Source: Phymatolithon calcareum (taxonomy: Eukaryota > Rhodophyta > Florideophyceae > Hapalidiales). Taken from it: a DNA stretch of 64,000 nt. The translations under genes were made by a program, and so were the position numbers. The notes beneath the pieces were generated by a model. The model worked only from the letters and a program-made list of their open reading frames with translations. It was not told the origin of the DNA and made no database searches. Shown here in pieces: positions 1-11,301 of this stretch (position 1 is its first letter; each line of letters opens with the position of its first letter). The stretch spans positions 1,240,001 through 1,304,000 of the forward strand of contig OZ345371.1 in assembly GCA_977006965.1 (NCBI GenBank). Reading direction: 5' to 3'.

Positions 1-338
1 CCATGCAGCGAATTTCCTCAATAAAATAAATATTGTTATCATCTGCAGATGTGCCAAACTGCCTACACCTGCACAAACCTCATATCGCCGTCGTGCATTT
101 CAGAGCTCTCTTTCGCCCACCTGCAGCTTCATGTGCTTCAACTAGTCTTGGCGTTCACCCTGGCGTCCCGGTCGCATCTGCCTTCGAACGCGCTTACTGT
201 TGAGTCGCATCTTGTCGCCACCCCTACTCCGGCGCTGTTTCTCGCGTCTCGACGCAAACTTAACCAACCCAACATCAACCTCTTCCTTCGCATCTCGCCG
301 CACCACACGTCGCATTCCTTCACATCATCTTCATCGCA
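1..338. other. 5' flank of the NLR gene
   Basis: No gene is recognised here. The stretch ends at the ATG of the NLR gene and presumably holds its promoter and 5' leader. The last 100 bases are C/T-rich, as is common in leaders. Short open frames are present in several frames but none resembles a protein. Confidence 0.4.
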
Positions 339-3300
339 ATGGCGTTCGAAGCGATTGGTTTTGCTTTGGGCGTCATCCCAGAGCTGCGCCAACAAATCAA
401 AAGCCTCCAGAACCGACTTTCCAACTTCAATCGAGGCCCTGTCACGTTCAAAGACTTGAATGACAGGCTCGACATCATGTCGAAACACGCGGTAACAGTG
501 TATAATATTTTGGACCGGCACCCTGCTGCTATACCAGCAGAGACTTCAGACATGTTCCGCAGCTCTCTGAATTCAGTCCATGATTGCCTCAAGAGCGCCA
601 ATAACATCATGGATGTGTTTGCGCAGAAAGGATTCGCAGGAAGCAGCTCCGGGAAACGTACAGCAGTCTTTCAAGTTTTTCGACGAGCAGCGCGGGCCAA
701 TTCGTATGCAGAGCAAATGTCGACATTGCAGACCCAAGTCAAGGAAGCCTCCAACACTTTGCAGTCACTCGTTAGCGACTTGACTGTGTGCGTGAAAATG
801 GAAACCCTGCAACTCTCCACTTCTGCATCTAAAACGGAAGCAATCTATACATGTGAAGGCAGTGCACCAGGCCTTCTACCCACAATATCGTTCGACTTTG
901 ACAGTACGGACGCAAATGATGAACCTATCACACCGGAAGGTAAGCTTAAACGCTCCGTTCTCATAGGCACCGAAGTCACTGCGGCCGCTGGTGTCATGCA
1001 CCCTGCATACGGGGTGGTCGGAATGGCCGGAGTCGGCAAGACTATAGCCTTGCAGGGTCTAGCATATGACGAGGATATCCAAAACCGTTTTGTCGACGGT
1101 GTGCACTATATATCGCTCGGAGAAGGAGCGACATTGGGTTCTGCGATGGCTGAGATTGCGAGGATCATGAAGATAACCGGAGCGAGTGATACGGACCAGA
1201 CAGTTGAGAAGTACTCTTCCCTTCGTGAAGCGGTGGACTGTGCGGTCAAGTGGTTCAAAGATCGCATATGTTTATACCTTGTGGACGACATATGGCCCAC
1301 AGACAGTTGCCGAACCGGATACCTCGGGGAGCTTCGGCAGTTATTACGATCATGCCAACAGAGTCGAATGGCAATTACTACTCGGAGCGTTGCAATTGCG
1401 CAAAGTGCAGGACGAATCGTTGACTTCGGCGCCAGAGATCCTCATGGAACTGTTTCAAGGAAACTTTTCATGACGTATGCAACAGGTTCAGCACCTCAAG
1501 AATCGCCGACAGGGCAAGTTCCGCAACTCGGAAACAGTATTTCAAAAATTCTTTCTCTTTGTGCCGGACTACCAATTGCTCTATCGATCGCAGGATCCGC
1601 TGTTGCTCTGCTTGTGAGAGTTCATGGTGATTTCGAAAACGCTTGTGATGCATACGCTTGTAAGCTTGAGAGCACAAATAGATGTCTTGCGAATGAGCAG
1701 AGCAGCGAAGGGTCAAGTCTGAGTGCGTGTATTCACCTGAGTTTGAAATACCTGAATGTGGAGTTCCTCAAATGGAAGTCTGAAAATGCTTTTAATTCTC
1801 AATACAGTATCATCGATCTATACATGAGTTTATGTGTGCTGGAGAAACAGGCGTGGGTGCCCATTTCAGTTCTTTCTCGGATGTGGCAAGTCGATGAGAA
1901 ATGTACTTCGGACGTAGTGAATATGTTGTGTGGAATGAGTCTCTCCAAGATTAATTTCAGGAAAAACACAACTGGTGGTACTGGAGAAGCGGGGCTAATG
2001 ATTCATGATCTGCACCTTGAGTTTTGTCGGCGGGAAGCAGAAAAGCAGAAGGTACAACGTCTATGGCACTACAGGCTTTTGGACGGGTATTTGAAACGAG
2101 ATCAAATCAAGTCCGAGATCTCATCTCAATGTGAGAGCGGTTTGTTGAATGCACAGACACTGACAACACGGTCATGTAGATCTTGGTGGTCTGAAGAAAT
2201 TCCCAAGGATGGCTACATTCATGAAAACCTTTCGAGACATTTGTCACTTTCTGGCTTGGTGTGGGAGCTGGCATCTTTGCTGCTAGACGGTCGCTGGACT
2301 CACTCGCGGATGGAAATTGGGGGCATCTTGGCTCTCACGATTGATTTTGAGTGGTTCGAAAGGAGTGATGATTTGAATACTGTGCAAGGCGACATGAAGC
2401 GTAGCTTCAAGTTGATTTTCAAGGCGATCAGTGTTTCCTGGGGGAGAGTAATTGATGGACATCGCGCTTTTCTGTTTCAAATTTGCGGACGTCTTATTTC
2501 TTTGAGAAGGGAGGACGAAATTGTGGGTGCATACGTGAAAAGCTTGGAGGAACACACTGGAAGTCCGTATTTGCTTCCAGTGAATTCATTTTTTCCAAAT
2601 GTTCACATTGGACCAGTACTGGAGATACCTTTGGGAGGTCGTTGTCTCTCGGTTGCGTATTCTCCATGTGGGCGTTATATTGCCGCATGTGGAGGCTCAG
2701 AAGTTGTTGTTCTCGAAGCAACCACAGGCACAATATTGGAAAGATTAACAGGGCATTCTGATCTTGTCAATGAAGTTGCTTTTGCAGGACCCAAGAAACT
2801 AATCTCAGGGTCGTGGGACAAGACATTGTGCGTATGGGAGTGGGAGACATCTAACAAGCCTCTGCAGACTCTCGTTGGTCACACAGATAAGGTATATCGC
2901 GTTGCAGTGAGCAGCGATAAGAAACGGATATTCTCCGGCTCTGGGGATGGCACTCTGAGAATATGGGACGCAACGGATGGAACCCAAATTGGAGAGTTTG
3001 TGCAATGCGGATCAATTGTTTCACTTGCTGTTCATGGAGACAATCGAACAGTTGCAATTGTCGTATACAATTTTGAGAATAAGAATTCGATGATGAAGGT
3101 TGTGGACATTTGCACGGGAGCAACGATATTTGAAGATACCACTTCAAATGACGACCGTGTGTTGTCTCTCGCATTCAGCCCGAATGACGCGTGCTTAGCA
3201 TCAGGATCATTGGACAAGAAAGTGCGATTGTGGGACACAGTAACGTGGAGGAGAATTGGCGAACCTCTGGAGGGACACTTATATGGTGTAAGCTGTGTCG

Positions 3301-4346
3301 CCTTCAGTCCTGACGGACGGCAAATTGTGTCAGGATCACATGACGCCACTTTCCGATTGTGGGATATTGCAACCAGGAACACCGTTTGGGTGTCGCCACA
3401 GCATCCCTTTTTCGTACGAAGTGTTGTCTTTAGTCCGGATGGAAAGAGCATCGTCTCTGGGGGTGAAGATGGCACTGTTTGTGTCTGGAACATTCACCTT
3501 GAGGCAAAAGCAATGGAAGAAAAGCGCCAAAACACTGGTTATGTAACGAGTGTTGCGATCAGTCCGGACGGCCTGCGAGTTGCATCTGGATCGCATAATA
3601 TTGTACGCTTCTGGGACACGAGTACAGGCGAGGAGATCGGAAAGCCACTGGAAGGACATACAGAATCTGTATTGTGTGTTGCATTTAGTCAAGACGGGCG
3701 GCGGTTGGTTTCCGGTTCGCGTGACAAGACTCTGCGGTTTTGGGATGTAGAGACGTTCGATCAATTGGGCGAGCCTCTTGTAGGTCATACAGAGCAGGTC
3801 CATTGCGTTTCGTTCAGTTGTGATAGTCGTCGAATTGTTTCAGGATCAGGCGACGGGACTATTTTCATATGGAATACTGAAACACATGAACTAATCGGAG
3901 AGCTACGAGGGAACAAAGGATGGCGTTGGGTTACAGAGACCCCTGATGGGTACTGTGTTGTTGCTAAAAACTGGGACGATTATACGAGTATTTGGAATCG
4001 TGAGAAGAGAGAAGTTGTTTGGAGATCCGACATTAACAGCAATGAGATGAGCGACGAGGCAGCAATGGAAATCATTCGAAGCTGCGGCGACGAGACCCCT
4101 CATCTCTGGCCAGCCAGTTTGCCAAGGTATACCGCCGAAGTTTGGTGTGAGAACAAAGGATTTGCCTCTTCTGTATACTCTACCGCATTAGGCGAAAAAA
4201 CGTTGCTTGGAACCTTGGCCGGATATGTTCGCGATTGGAAATACAATTCGAGGAGAAAGATTTTTGTCGCTGCATGGAGTGGAGGTGGATCTGGACCTGG
4301 AGGTGGAGCTGTAGCCATTTGTAACTTTATAAGAGATGTCGAATAA
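339..4346 (+). CDS. NLR/STAND-type protein: helical N-domain, NB-ARC, WD40 repeats
   Basis: This is one uninterrupted frame of 1335 residues. Residues 1-160 are predominantly helical with a short hydrophobic start (MAFEAIGFALG), recalling the HeLo/RPW8/Rx-N kind of N-terminal domain; this is inferred from pattern only. The NB-ARC part has a P-loop GMAGVGKT (about 228-235), a Walker B strand LYLVDDIW (about 314), an RNBS-B-like AITTRS, GLPIAL (about 409) and an MHD-like IHDLH (about 555). A helical linker with HLSLSGLVWELASLLLDGRW resembles the APAF1 arm that precedes the propellers. About eleven WD40 repeats follow (about 765-1230), several with canonical FSPDGR...SGS.D..LR.WD cores, enough for one or two propellers. 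STAND proteins of this layout are nucleotide-switched oligomerising sensors, and the WD40 part probably senses the trigger. There are no LRRs or TIR domain. It is the longest host gene here; all NTPase motifs look intact. Confidence 0.9.
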   Translation: MAFEAIGFALGVIPELRQQIKSLQNRLSNFNRGPVTFKDLNDRLDIMSKHAVTVYNILDRHPAAIPAETSDMFRSSLNSVHDCLKSANNIMDVFAQKGFAGSSSGKRTAVFQVFRRAARANSYAEQMSTLQTQVKEASNTLQSLVSDLTVCVKMETLQLSTSASKTEAIYTCEGSAPGLLPTISFDFDSTDANDEPITPEGKLKRSVLIGTEVTAAAGVMHPAYGVVGMAGVGKTIALQGLAYDEDIQNRFVDGVHYISLGEGATLGSAMAEIARIMKITGASDTDQTVEKYSSLREAVDCAVKWFKDRICLYLVDDIWPTDSCRTGYLGELRQLLRSCQQSRMAITTRSVAIAQSAGRIVDFGARDPHGTVSRKLFMTYATGSAPQESPTGQVPQLGNSISKILSLCAGLPIALSIAGSAVALLVRVHGDFENACDAYACKLESTNRCLANEQSSEGSSLSACIHLSLKYLNVEFLKWKSENAFNSQYSIIDLYMSLCVLEKQAWVPISVLSRMWQVDEKCTSDVVNMLCGMSLSKINFRKNTTGGTGEAGLMIHDLHLEFCRREAEKQKVQRLWHYRLLDGYLKRDQIKSEISSQCESGLLNAQTLTTRSCRSWWSEEIPKDGYIHENLSRHLSLSGLVWELASLLLDGRWTHSRMEIGGILALTIDFEWFERSDDLNTVQGDMKRSFKLIFKAISVSWGRVIDGHRAFLFQICGRLISLRREDEIVGAYVKSLEEHTGSPYLLPVNSFFPNVHIGPVLEIPLGGRCLSVAYSPCGRYIAACGGSEVVVLEATTGTILERLTGHSDLVNEVAFAGPKKLISGSWDKTLCVWEWETSNKPLQTLVGHTDKVYRVAVSSDKKRIFSGSGDGTLRIWDATDGTQIGEFVQCGSIVSLAVHGDNRTVAIVVYNFENKNSMMKVVDICTGATIFEDTTSNDDRVLSLAFSPNDACLASGSLDKKVRLWDTVTWRRIGEPLEGHLYGVSCVAFSPDGRQIVSGSHDATFRLWDIATRNTVWVSPQHPFFVRSVVFSPDGKSIVSGGEDGTVCVWNIHLEAKAMEEKRQNTGYVTSVAISPDGLRVASGSHNIVRFWDTSTGEEIGKPLEGHTESVLCVAFSQDGRRLVSGSRDKTLRFWDVETFDQLGEPLVGHTEQVHCVSFSCDSRRIVSGSGDGTIFIWNTETHELIGELRGNKGWRWVTETPDGYCVVAKNWDDYTSIWNREKREVVWRSDINSNEMSDEAAMEIIRSCGDETPHLWPASLPRYTAEVWCENKGFASSVYSTALGEKTLLGTLAGYVRDWKYNSRRKIFVAAWSGGGSGPGGGAVAICNFIRDVE

Positions 4347-4921
4347 AACAAGGCAAACATAGGTGATTAACCGCTCCAAAAGCTATTGAATTGGCTATCA
4401 CGCATAGATGTGTTTCGCATACAGGCATGTTGCAATCCTTGACTATTTTATTCAATTCCTTCTTCCTAGATTATCTTAATCACCGGCGTACACTCCCTAT
4501 GCCCATCGCAACCTTGCCGTTGGAAACGTTTCGCTTGATTGCACCCAAAGGTACTACTGCATGTTGTCAGCAACCGAGGTGTTGAGACACGTTGTCCAAG
4601 GTCAACAATTTTCATTGACCACACAGCATTTCTTGCACTCGTGCTCTGTGTAGATGTGGGTCCATACCAAGCGTTCGCCAAGCAAGGAGCAAGGGCGACA
4701 CTTAACGGGAGAGAGCCATAATTACTTAGCAAATATCATGGCTAGCTATGGTAAGCCCAGAAACCCATAATTGCATGGCATTTACTGACGCAATCAGGAC
4801 GCAAGACTGGATTGCGTGGATAAGATAATTGATAGAATTAGGGTATTGTAAAAGGCTATAAAAGCCAGCCCTTCCAGCCTCTCATTGAGGAGGAGAGGCA
4901 TCGGGCTTTTGAGAAGCATGT
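4347..4921. other. Spacer between the NLR gene and the hAT element
   Basis: This is AT-rich sequence with no credible coding region. It includes the likely 3' end of the NLR transcript. The last bases adjoin the 8-bp target duplication of the hAT insertion. Confidence 0.4.
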
Positions 4922-4929
4922 GTTGTGGT
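4922..4929. repeat. Left target-site duplication of the hAT element
   Basis: The 8-bp word GTTGTGGT is repeated exactly at 7342-7349, immediately outside both element ends. Eight base pairs is the duplication length of the hAT superfamily. Confidence 0.85.
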
Positions 4930-7341
4930 CACGCTTGGTACCAATATTATTTTTATTGTTTTTATTGCAATTTATTTGCAATATATTGCAATAAAGCCTT
5001 AATTGCCCTGAGAGGTGCTTATTGCAATAGTAATTGCAAAAAGTGATGGCATATGATCGAAAATCAAGGTACACCCTTGCCTTCCTCGGCGCTGGCAAGA
5101 TCGTCGTACAGCGCTGCGGTACAGGATCTGTAAGGGAAATTTACGGAAAAGGGTTATAGAAGCTCCCCACACAGTTTACTTATTGCCACCCGAATCTGCG
5201 GCATCCGATTACTGTCAGGAATTCTGCTCTGATAATTACAGACACGTCGACCGGCATTGACTCGGAAATTGCTCCTGAATGCTGTCTTGCTCACGTGATC
5301 TCTTGGATTTCACACTCCTGCGAATTGCTCTTCCGGAACACTACGTCCAGAATGTCAAGCAACGGACGCAAACCAGGCCCAAAAGAAGTTGTTGAGGTGC
5401 TAACGCAGAAGCTACGTGAAGAAGAACGCGATGTGCAGTCTCGTAGAACCGGAATAACACGCTATAATGTGCCTTTTAACATCCTTCTCTGTCCGAAAGG
5501 TGCTGACTGCCGAGATAATGGTGAAATCGCTTTTGAAAAAGGAAAGGGGTATACTAACCCATACAGCCACCTGAAGAGTTGCATATCTGGAGGAAGCGAA
5601 GATCACCTTTTTCAGGTCTACAGAGATGCGCTGGCCAGTCTACGCCGCCGCCAAGCAAGCTCGTTTTTCGCCACTCACTCACCAATGACATTCTCGCAAC
5701 TAACAAGGAGAAGGCCATGTACGGGTACATTAGACTTGTCGTCTACATGTCATTGCCGGTTTCACATGTTCAAAGCGAGGAATATCGCAAGTTTTCGTGC
5801 TTCCGTGAGAAGTTCTCAACTCGGATATTCAAAGAGACACTATTCAAGCTCGTTGACCTCGTCGAACTGCGAATCAGAGACGATATTGCTGATACCAAAG
5901 GAGCCATTATGCACGATGGCTGGACCTCCAATGGGACACATTACTTGGGTGTATACGGCTTGTTCATGAGACGTGTGAAGATGCTGGAAAGAGGCACCGC
6001 GCGCGAGAATGAAGAGCTCGCTATTGTGCTTCTGTCTATGAGTCCTATTACGAAAGTAGAAGATGATGATGTTCAAAGAGGCATGTCGGATCTTGAAACC
6101 ACGACATTCAACGCACACGCTCACGTGCGTCAACTAGAAGACGTGTGCGACTTCTTTGGGGTCAACGTGCAAACGTGGGCAGTTTGTCAGGTTGCCGACA
6201 ACTGCAATGTCAACAAGTCAATCGCCAGGCTTATGGAAATCGCTCATGTTAGCTGTGCTAGTCATAAGCTCAACCTAGAGGTGAACAAGATGGTTGTCAG
6301 TGATGATAGACTCCAAGCAGCGATAGACTCAGTGCATGCAACGATGAAGGACTGCAAAAAACTGAAGAAGCGAGCAATATTACGCAATCTTACTGAATTG
6401 GCTCCAGTTATGCATAATGAGACGCGTTGGTCCGGAAAGTATCATATGCTCAAGCGATTCAACCGCATACGCGAGCAGTTAATCGAGCGGCAAAGGCGGA
6501 AGGAGCAACGATAACTATGGACGAGAGCGAGCTGTTCCGCAACAGATCTATGCTGTACGCAAGTCAGTTTAAGCAAATCAACCAGGTAACTCTGGAAATA
6601 CAGAAGCGCGGTGCTTCGTTGTCGGACTGTCGCTTAGCTCTTGATGAGTTAATTTCAGCAGTGGAGCAGTGCAAGTACGATGTCAACTCACCATTATACC
6701 GATATCAGCGTGGAAAACACTACATTGCATCACGTGCATCAATTGTGTGTGACCAAGCATTCGAGTCGGGAGTGTTTAAGATACAGCGCGGTGAGTCCGA
6801 TACTATGACAAATGAAGAGAAGGATGCATGCAAGAAGCTCAAACTGGAACACGGTGACGGTATAACAAGCTCCATCGGAGGATCGGCTGGAGGCCAGCTG
6901 TCGATGGCGGAAAGAATTGCCGTAAAAAAGCGCAAGCGTGCCGAAGTCCATCAGACTTATATAAATTGCGACTTTATTCTTGGATCAACTGCCGAGGTGG
7001 AGAGGCTTTGGTCGGTGGCCAAGAATGTTTTGACAGACAATCGCAAGAGGATGACCCCGTTATTACTAGAAGCCCTGCTGTTTCTTAAAGATAACAAAGG
7101 TTACTGGGACGAGCAGTCGGTCTCCGTGGCGATGAACACTGCCCGGAGCGCAAGAGTGATCCAACGCGTGAGTGAAGACATGGCGCAGGAGGACCTGAAT
7201 TAGATTCCGTTATTGCAATTGATATTGGAAGAATGGTCAGATATTGCAATTCCTATTGCCTTCAACCTTGCATTATTGGTATTGCAATTCCTATTGCACC
7301 ATGTGCCCGAATAAATAACAATAATATTGGTACTATCCCTG
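4930..7341 (+). mobile_element. hAT DNA transposon, complete ends, broken transposase
   Basis: The element is 2412 bp. Its ends are imperfect terminal inverted repeats: the left begins CACGCTTGGTACC and the right, read inward, CAGGGATAGTACC. Both then continue with AATATTATT and TTATT. Both subterminal regions (about 4957-5040 and 7211-7300) are studded with short ATTGCAAT/TTGCAAT words, a layout typical of hAT transposase binding sites. An exact 8-bp duplication flanks it. Inside is a hAT transposase spread over three frames. The clean duplication suggests a fairly young insertion, yet the coding region is interrupted, so this copy would need transposase from elsewhere. Confidence 0.9.
5352..7203 (+). 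pseudogene. hAT transposase, split by two frame breaks
   Basis: The first ATG in a plausible context is at 5352 (MSSNGRKPGPKE). The first segment contains a Cys/His-bearing stretch (CPKGADC...SHLKSC) that may be a BED-like DNA-binding finger. Near 5650 the homology moves to another frame (KLVFRHSLTND...), which carries the RNase H-like core: HDGWTSNGTHYLGVYG with the likely first catalytic Asp, DNCNVNKSIAR, CASHKLNLEV and NETRWSGKYHMLKRF. Near 6485 it moves again (AAKAEGATITMDES...) and ends with the hAT dimerisation region (STAEVERLWSVAKNVLTDNRKRM). Both moves are equivalent to loss of one base; very short introns are a less likely alternative because no convincing GT-AG pair was seen. Confidence 0.85.
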
Positions 7342-7349
7342 GTTGTGGT
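7342..7349. repeat. Right target-site duplication of the hAT element
   Basis: This is an exact copy of the GTTGTGGT word at 4922-4929. Confidence 0.85.
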
Positions 7350-9959
7350 TAAGGACTGTCTCCCCTCAGTTCTTTTGAAGGGCTTAGTGGGCGTCTAAAT
7401 CTGTCGCATTGATCCGGTGTCGACGATTTCTGCTCCCGTCATCCCGGTTCGAATTCGATCAGTACAACAATTTGGTCCAGCATCTCTGTGCTGAGCAAGT
7501 CGACCATGACAGGGATCATACCGCACATGACCGATGTAGCGCACCTGACGTGTGCGCTTGTTCTCTCTTCTGCATAATTAGCCTATCGACAGCACGCTCT
7601 GCTGGTACATGGAGTAGTACTTAAATCAGCACGAAAAGCAGAGTGTGCGACCGTGTTACGTCCCTGAGCTCCATTTTTTAGAGATTCAATATGTATGAAA
7701 AGCTCTCCTTGTGAAGCGTGAGCTCGGGTTGGGAGGAGTGTTCACTTTTCATTGCTGCACACTGCCGTCCAATCCTGTGAGTCATAGAATCAGCGTGCGG
7801 ATGCTCTCGAGACCGGATCTTCCCTTCCACTCGGGAGGCGGGTGAAGAATCCTCCAATGCCGGCATGTTTCTCTGTCTCGAGCTTCAAACGAAGCTCGCA
7901 TATTGCACAAAAGGTTGAACAAGAGGGTTCGATCGGTGATGAAGCTGCTACCTTGAACAGTGTTGATTCCATACACCCTGGCGGAGACCTGGACTACGTT
8001 GGCCTTCCAATTTCTCATCACCGTACGAGCAATTTTGAGGCCCAAAAAGTATCCTCACTTGATGCCAAAGCAAAAGTTTTTTACAAGTTTTTTTAAAGAC
8101 CCACAGTATTGGTAGTATACAGGGCAATGCTTCCTCAGAAGATAACCACAATAGGGTAGCTCTTCTCTTATGTTTGGTCTTCTATCGGAGCTCCTAACAT
8201 GTACAGTACTCGCTTTTTGAGAACTCTTCCTAAAAGTGCCAAAGCAAAAGTGTGCTAAGCCCTCTAAGTGCAGATCACTGTTTCACTACAGTAGAGTGAT
8301 TCAAGTCCGCGTCGATGTCTGCATGCAGAACGTCATTAAACGATCGATCGAGACAGATCATCCTGAAGGCATCATTCTCTTTAATCTCCAATCTGCTTAC
8401 CACGTGTACAGTGCCCCAAGGCTGCGATTTCGTCGTGCGCAGTCTGGGGCAACTCACTGCGCGTTTGATAAGGCCATGCGCATATCCAGCATCAGTCTTA
8501 CACTGCAGATGAAGAACAAAATAGTCACACCGTACTGTTGCGGAAAATGCACTTCCGGTTATCATAAGATCGAGCATGCGACAGCTGCTCTGTGAATTCC
8601 CTGAACGCGTCTTACTGACGGTTGCGCAGAAGGAAAAGGTTGCGAGTTGGGACGGGGGTAACCGACACTGGCGCGTCATCAAAGCGCGTAATGGTCAGAA
8701 GCGAGAGGACGCAATGCGCAGTCGGCGTACTGACAGCAGCATGACCCACTGTTCGTAGCCTGGGGGATGTGACGATACCACTCGATCGTTGGTTATGACC
8801 TCGCATGGCGACAAGTCACTGAACGTGCGCGTTGAAAGCTCACCAAAGAGGCGCACTGATTCCGCAAGTCTCGGCGATTAAAGCGGTGTCGGTCAGACAT
8901 CGAGCGGGCGCATGACGTCTAGTTGGCGTCATTGGATGTCCCTGGCTTGGCCGAATGGACTGGGGATGGAAGGAGATGGCCTGGGCGTCGTGCCGGAGAG
9001 ACCTGGGCGCGGTATTTTAAATGCTATTTAATGCGCGATGTGAGCGCGCGGAGAAGAGGGATTATCGACAAATCGTGAGCTGAAGCTGGTTGGGCGCTGA
9101 GGTGTACGCGCTGTACACTGCGGGCGGTTTGTCGATATCTGTTTTGGACGTAAAGATTGGAGGCTGTTTGTCTCTGTGTTTTCTGAGTCTCTTTTGGCTG
9201 CTCTGCCTGAGCTGTGCCTGCAAGAAGCGCAACGCTGAAGAAGTACGTGCGACAGTACAGTACATCACTGACTGGCACACCCGGCGAAGCCAATGTTTTT
9301 TCAACGCTCCACTTGTTGCTTCTCGGTCGACGCCAGGTCTGGCGTTAACACTTACATCCCTATGACGAGAAGCGATGCGACAAGCGGCGCAGCATGCAGA
9401 GCACGCGCACATGACGTGGCTCAGTAATTATCAGCGTGCAGAACATGATCTTGGAGAGTTACCCGTAGTGACCACCCAGCTGTCCCGGATGATGTGTTGC
9501 GAAGCGTAAGGAAACAGACAACGCTATCAGTACGACTCGAGTACTGACACCTATCCGGCCGTTGGATGTGACAAGTTTCGCAACCGTCCAGCATCGTGTA
9601 CGCGAACACCTACAGACTAAATAGGTGGCGCTCTTCCGAACCGAGTGCACAGTTGCAACCGCCAAAGTGGACGACCAGTTCCGCGACTTTGACAGCGCTT
9701 CAAGGACAGGACGAACGCGCGCCTTCAACCTGCACGGCAGTCTTCACACCCGTTGCCGGACGCTCAAAATCATCCGGCTCCTCAAGCATACTACTCGCGT
9801 TATGAAGTCCCCCGACCGTCCACTGCAAGACTGGTACCTATCCTCTCTTTATATTCTCCTCGGTCGCAGCCAGGGGACGATCATAACTAGTGGCATGAGC
9901 ATCCTTTCCTCCGAGAATGTGTGTAAGATGTTTTTTGCCGCGATGTCACCATCGTCCAG
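7350..9959. other. Gene-poor spacer
   Basis: Open frames up to about 135 residues occur on both strands, but none shows a domain, a coherent composition or a homologous copy in the window. No terminal repeats, tRNA or array was found. The distal end (about 9460-9960, minus strand) may contain further decayed parts of the copia gag remnant that follows, but I could not recognise any motif. Confidence 0.35.
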
Positions 9960-10445
9960 CTAACTATCGTTTCTATCGGATTCAAACTCCACCATAGCAC
10001 TTTCCAAGAGACCCGTGAACACCTCGGAAGCATGGGATTTGCTCTCTGCATGATCATTGATGGCGGCGGTGCTAGACTTGGAGATAGCAAATTCAATTAA
10101 GACGCGCTTGCAGGCCGCGAACTTGTCTCCTTTCTTCTTTTTAGTTTGAAAGGCGAGCTTCGGAACTGCGATTTTTTCGTAGTTCCTCTCTTTGGGGCAC
10201 TTGTTCAGGAAGTGATCCGGTGATAGGCAGTTGAAGCAAGTTTTACTCTTTGCATCGTTAAAGAGGAACGGTTTACGAGAGAAGGATGATCTTGCCCGCG
10301 GAGGACCACCTGTTGATGGCCCAGGTTTCTTACCGTAGCGATCGCCGTAACATGTCCCAGCAGGACCAGCCCCAGTAGTGGACACCAGCCTGCATCCATC
10401 GCCGACGTCGTGGCCATATCGGATGAGACCTGCGTGGCGGCGCAC
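9960..10445 (-). pseudogene. Decayed copia gag fragment with zinc knuckle
   Basis: The minus-strand frame contains a CCHC knuckle of the form C-x2-C-x4-H-x4-C (CFNCLSPDHFLNKC, about nt 10200-10240). It is followed by a lysine-rich tail (FQTKKKKGDKF), as at the end of Ty1/copia Gag. No protease, integrase or reverse transcriptase follows in the expected direction, and the upstream gag body is broken by stops, so this is a relic. No LTRs were found beside it. The assignment rests on the knuckle and the basic tail only. Confidence 0.55.
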
Positions 10446-11301
10446 CGGAATCGTGCTTGCGGCCGTGGGCTGCAGCGGTATGAAGTCATTTCGAAGGAAG
10501 CAAGAGCGAACTTAAGACGACCGCGGCAAATTCGTGGGTTTTTTGCGCGGGCTATGTACCAGAGAGTGAGCGCTGGTGGAGTTTGTGCTCAGCGTCGTCC
10601 TGGAAAAAAAGTGTTGGACTGAGGAAATCCAAAGACCTTGACGTCTTGATGACGCTTTTGGCTCCAGCTCACTTTGACCTTCCTGCCGGATATTCACATC
10701 CGCCATCTCGTACGGCTGTCCTCATGGAGCGCCGAAGGGTCGCACTCGGTAGCTTGACTTACAGGTGAATTCGGCCGACGTTTGGAGGTTGCCTCTGTGC
10801 AAGGGGCACACGAAAAATATGTCTATGTGTTAAGCATGCTTTCTAGCTCATCACCTCCGGTGTCTATACCTCCCAACGCAGAATCTGAACTTCAAACAGA
10901 CTTTAATCGAAGCGCTAGTTGATCGCAATTCGGCATTATTGGAAAAGTCAACACAGACTTCGAGCAGTGTACGGGCACACCCATAAGATAAGGATAACAG
11001 GTCCACAGATCTGTACAAGGTCATCCATGGCGTCAAGCACCACCGCGTGCCGTGCAGGCATGTTCCATAATATTGATGCCCAAATGCCCATTTCCTTCAA
11101 AAATCGGAAAACAATGAGCACCTGTCCACGCGGTGCCACGCTCCACGTAGGTTTTTCCGACGTAAGTGTCCATGCCTGCACCGTCCAGCACGCTTTCTGG
11201 AAACCCCTCCTGCTTTCCGACATTCAAGCGGCCTCGGAGCTCTTTTTCCCAAAGTTACACGCAGCGAAACACATTCCAGAATCCCTAGTAACCCCTTCGC
11301 G
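10446..11301. other. Spacer, possible further gag debris
   Basis: No gene is recognised. The first 250 bases may be the disrupted 5' part of the gag relic on the minus strand. The rest separates it from the 3' end of the J-domain gene. Confidence 0.3.

Noticed and set aside
7430-7470. GGTTCGAATTC as a tRNA B-box
   Set aside because: No A-box, acceptor stem or anticodon arm can be drawn around it. No tRNA was found anywhere in the window.
7678-9412. Several frames of 60-135 residues on both strands
   Set aside because: No domain, repeat copy or coherent composition; treated as chance frames.
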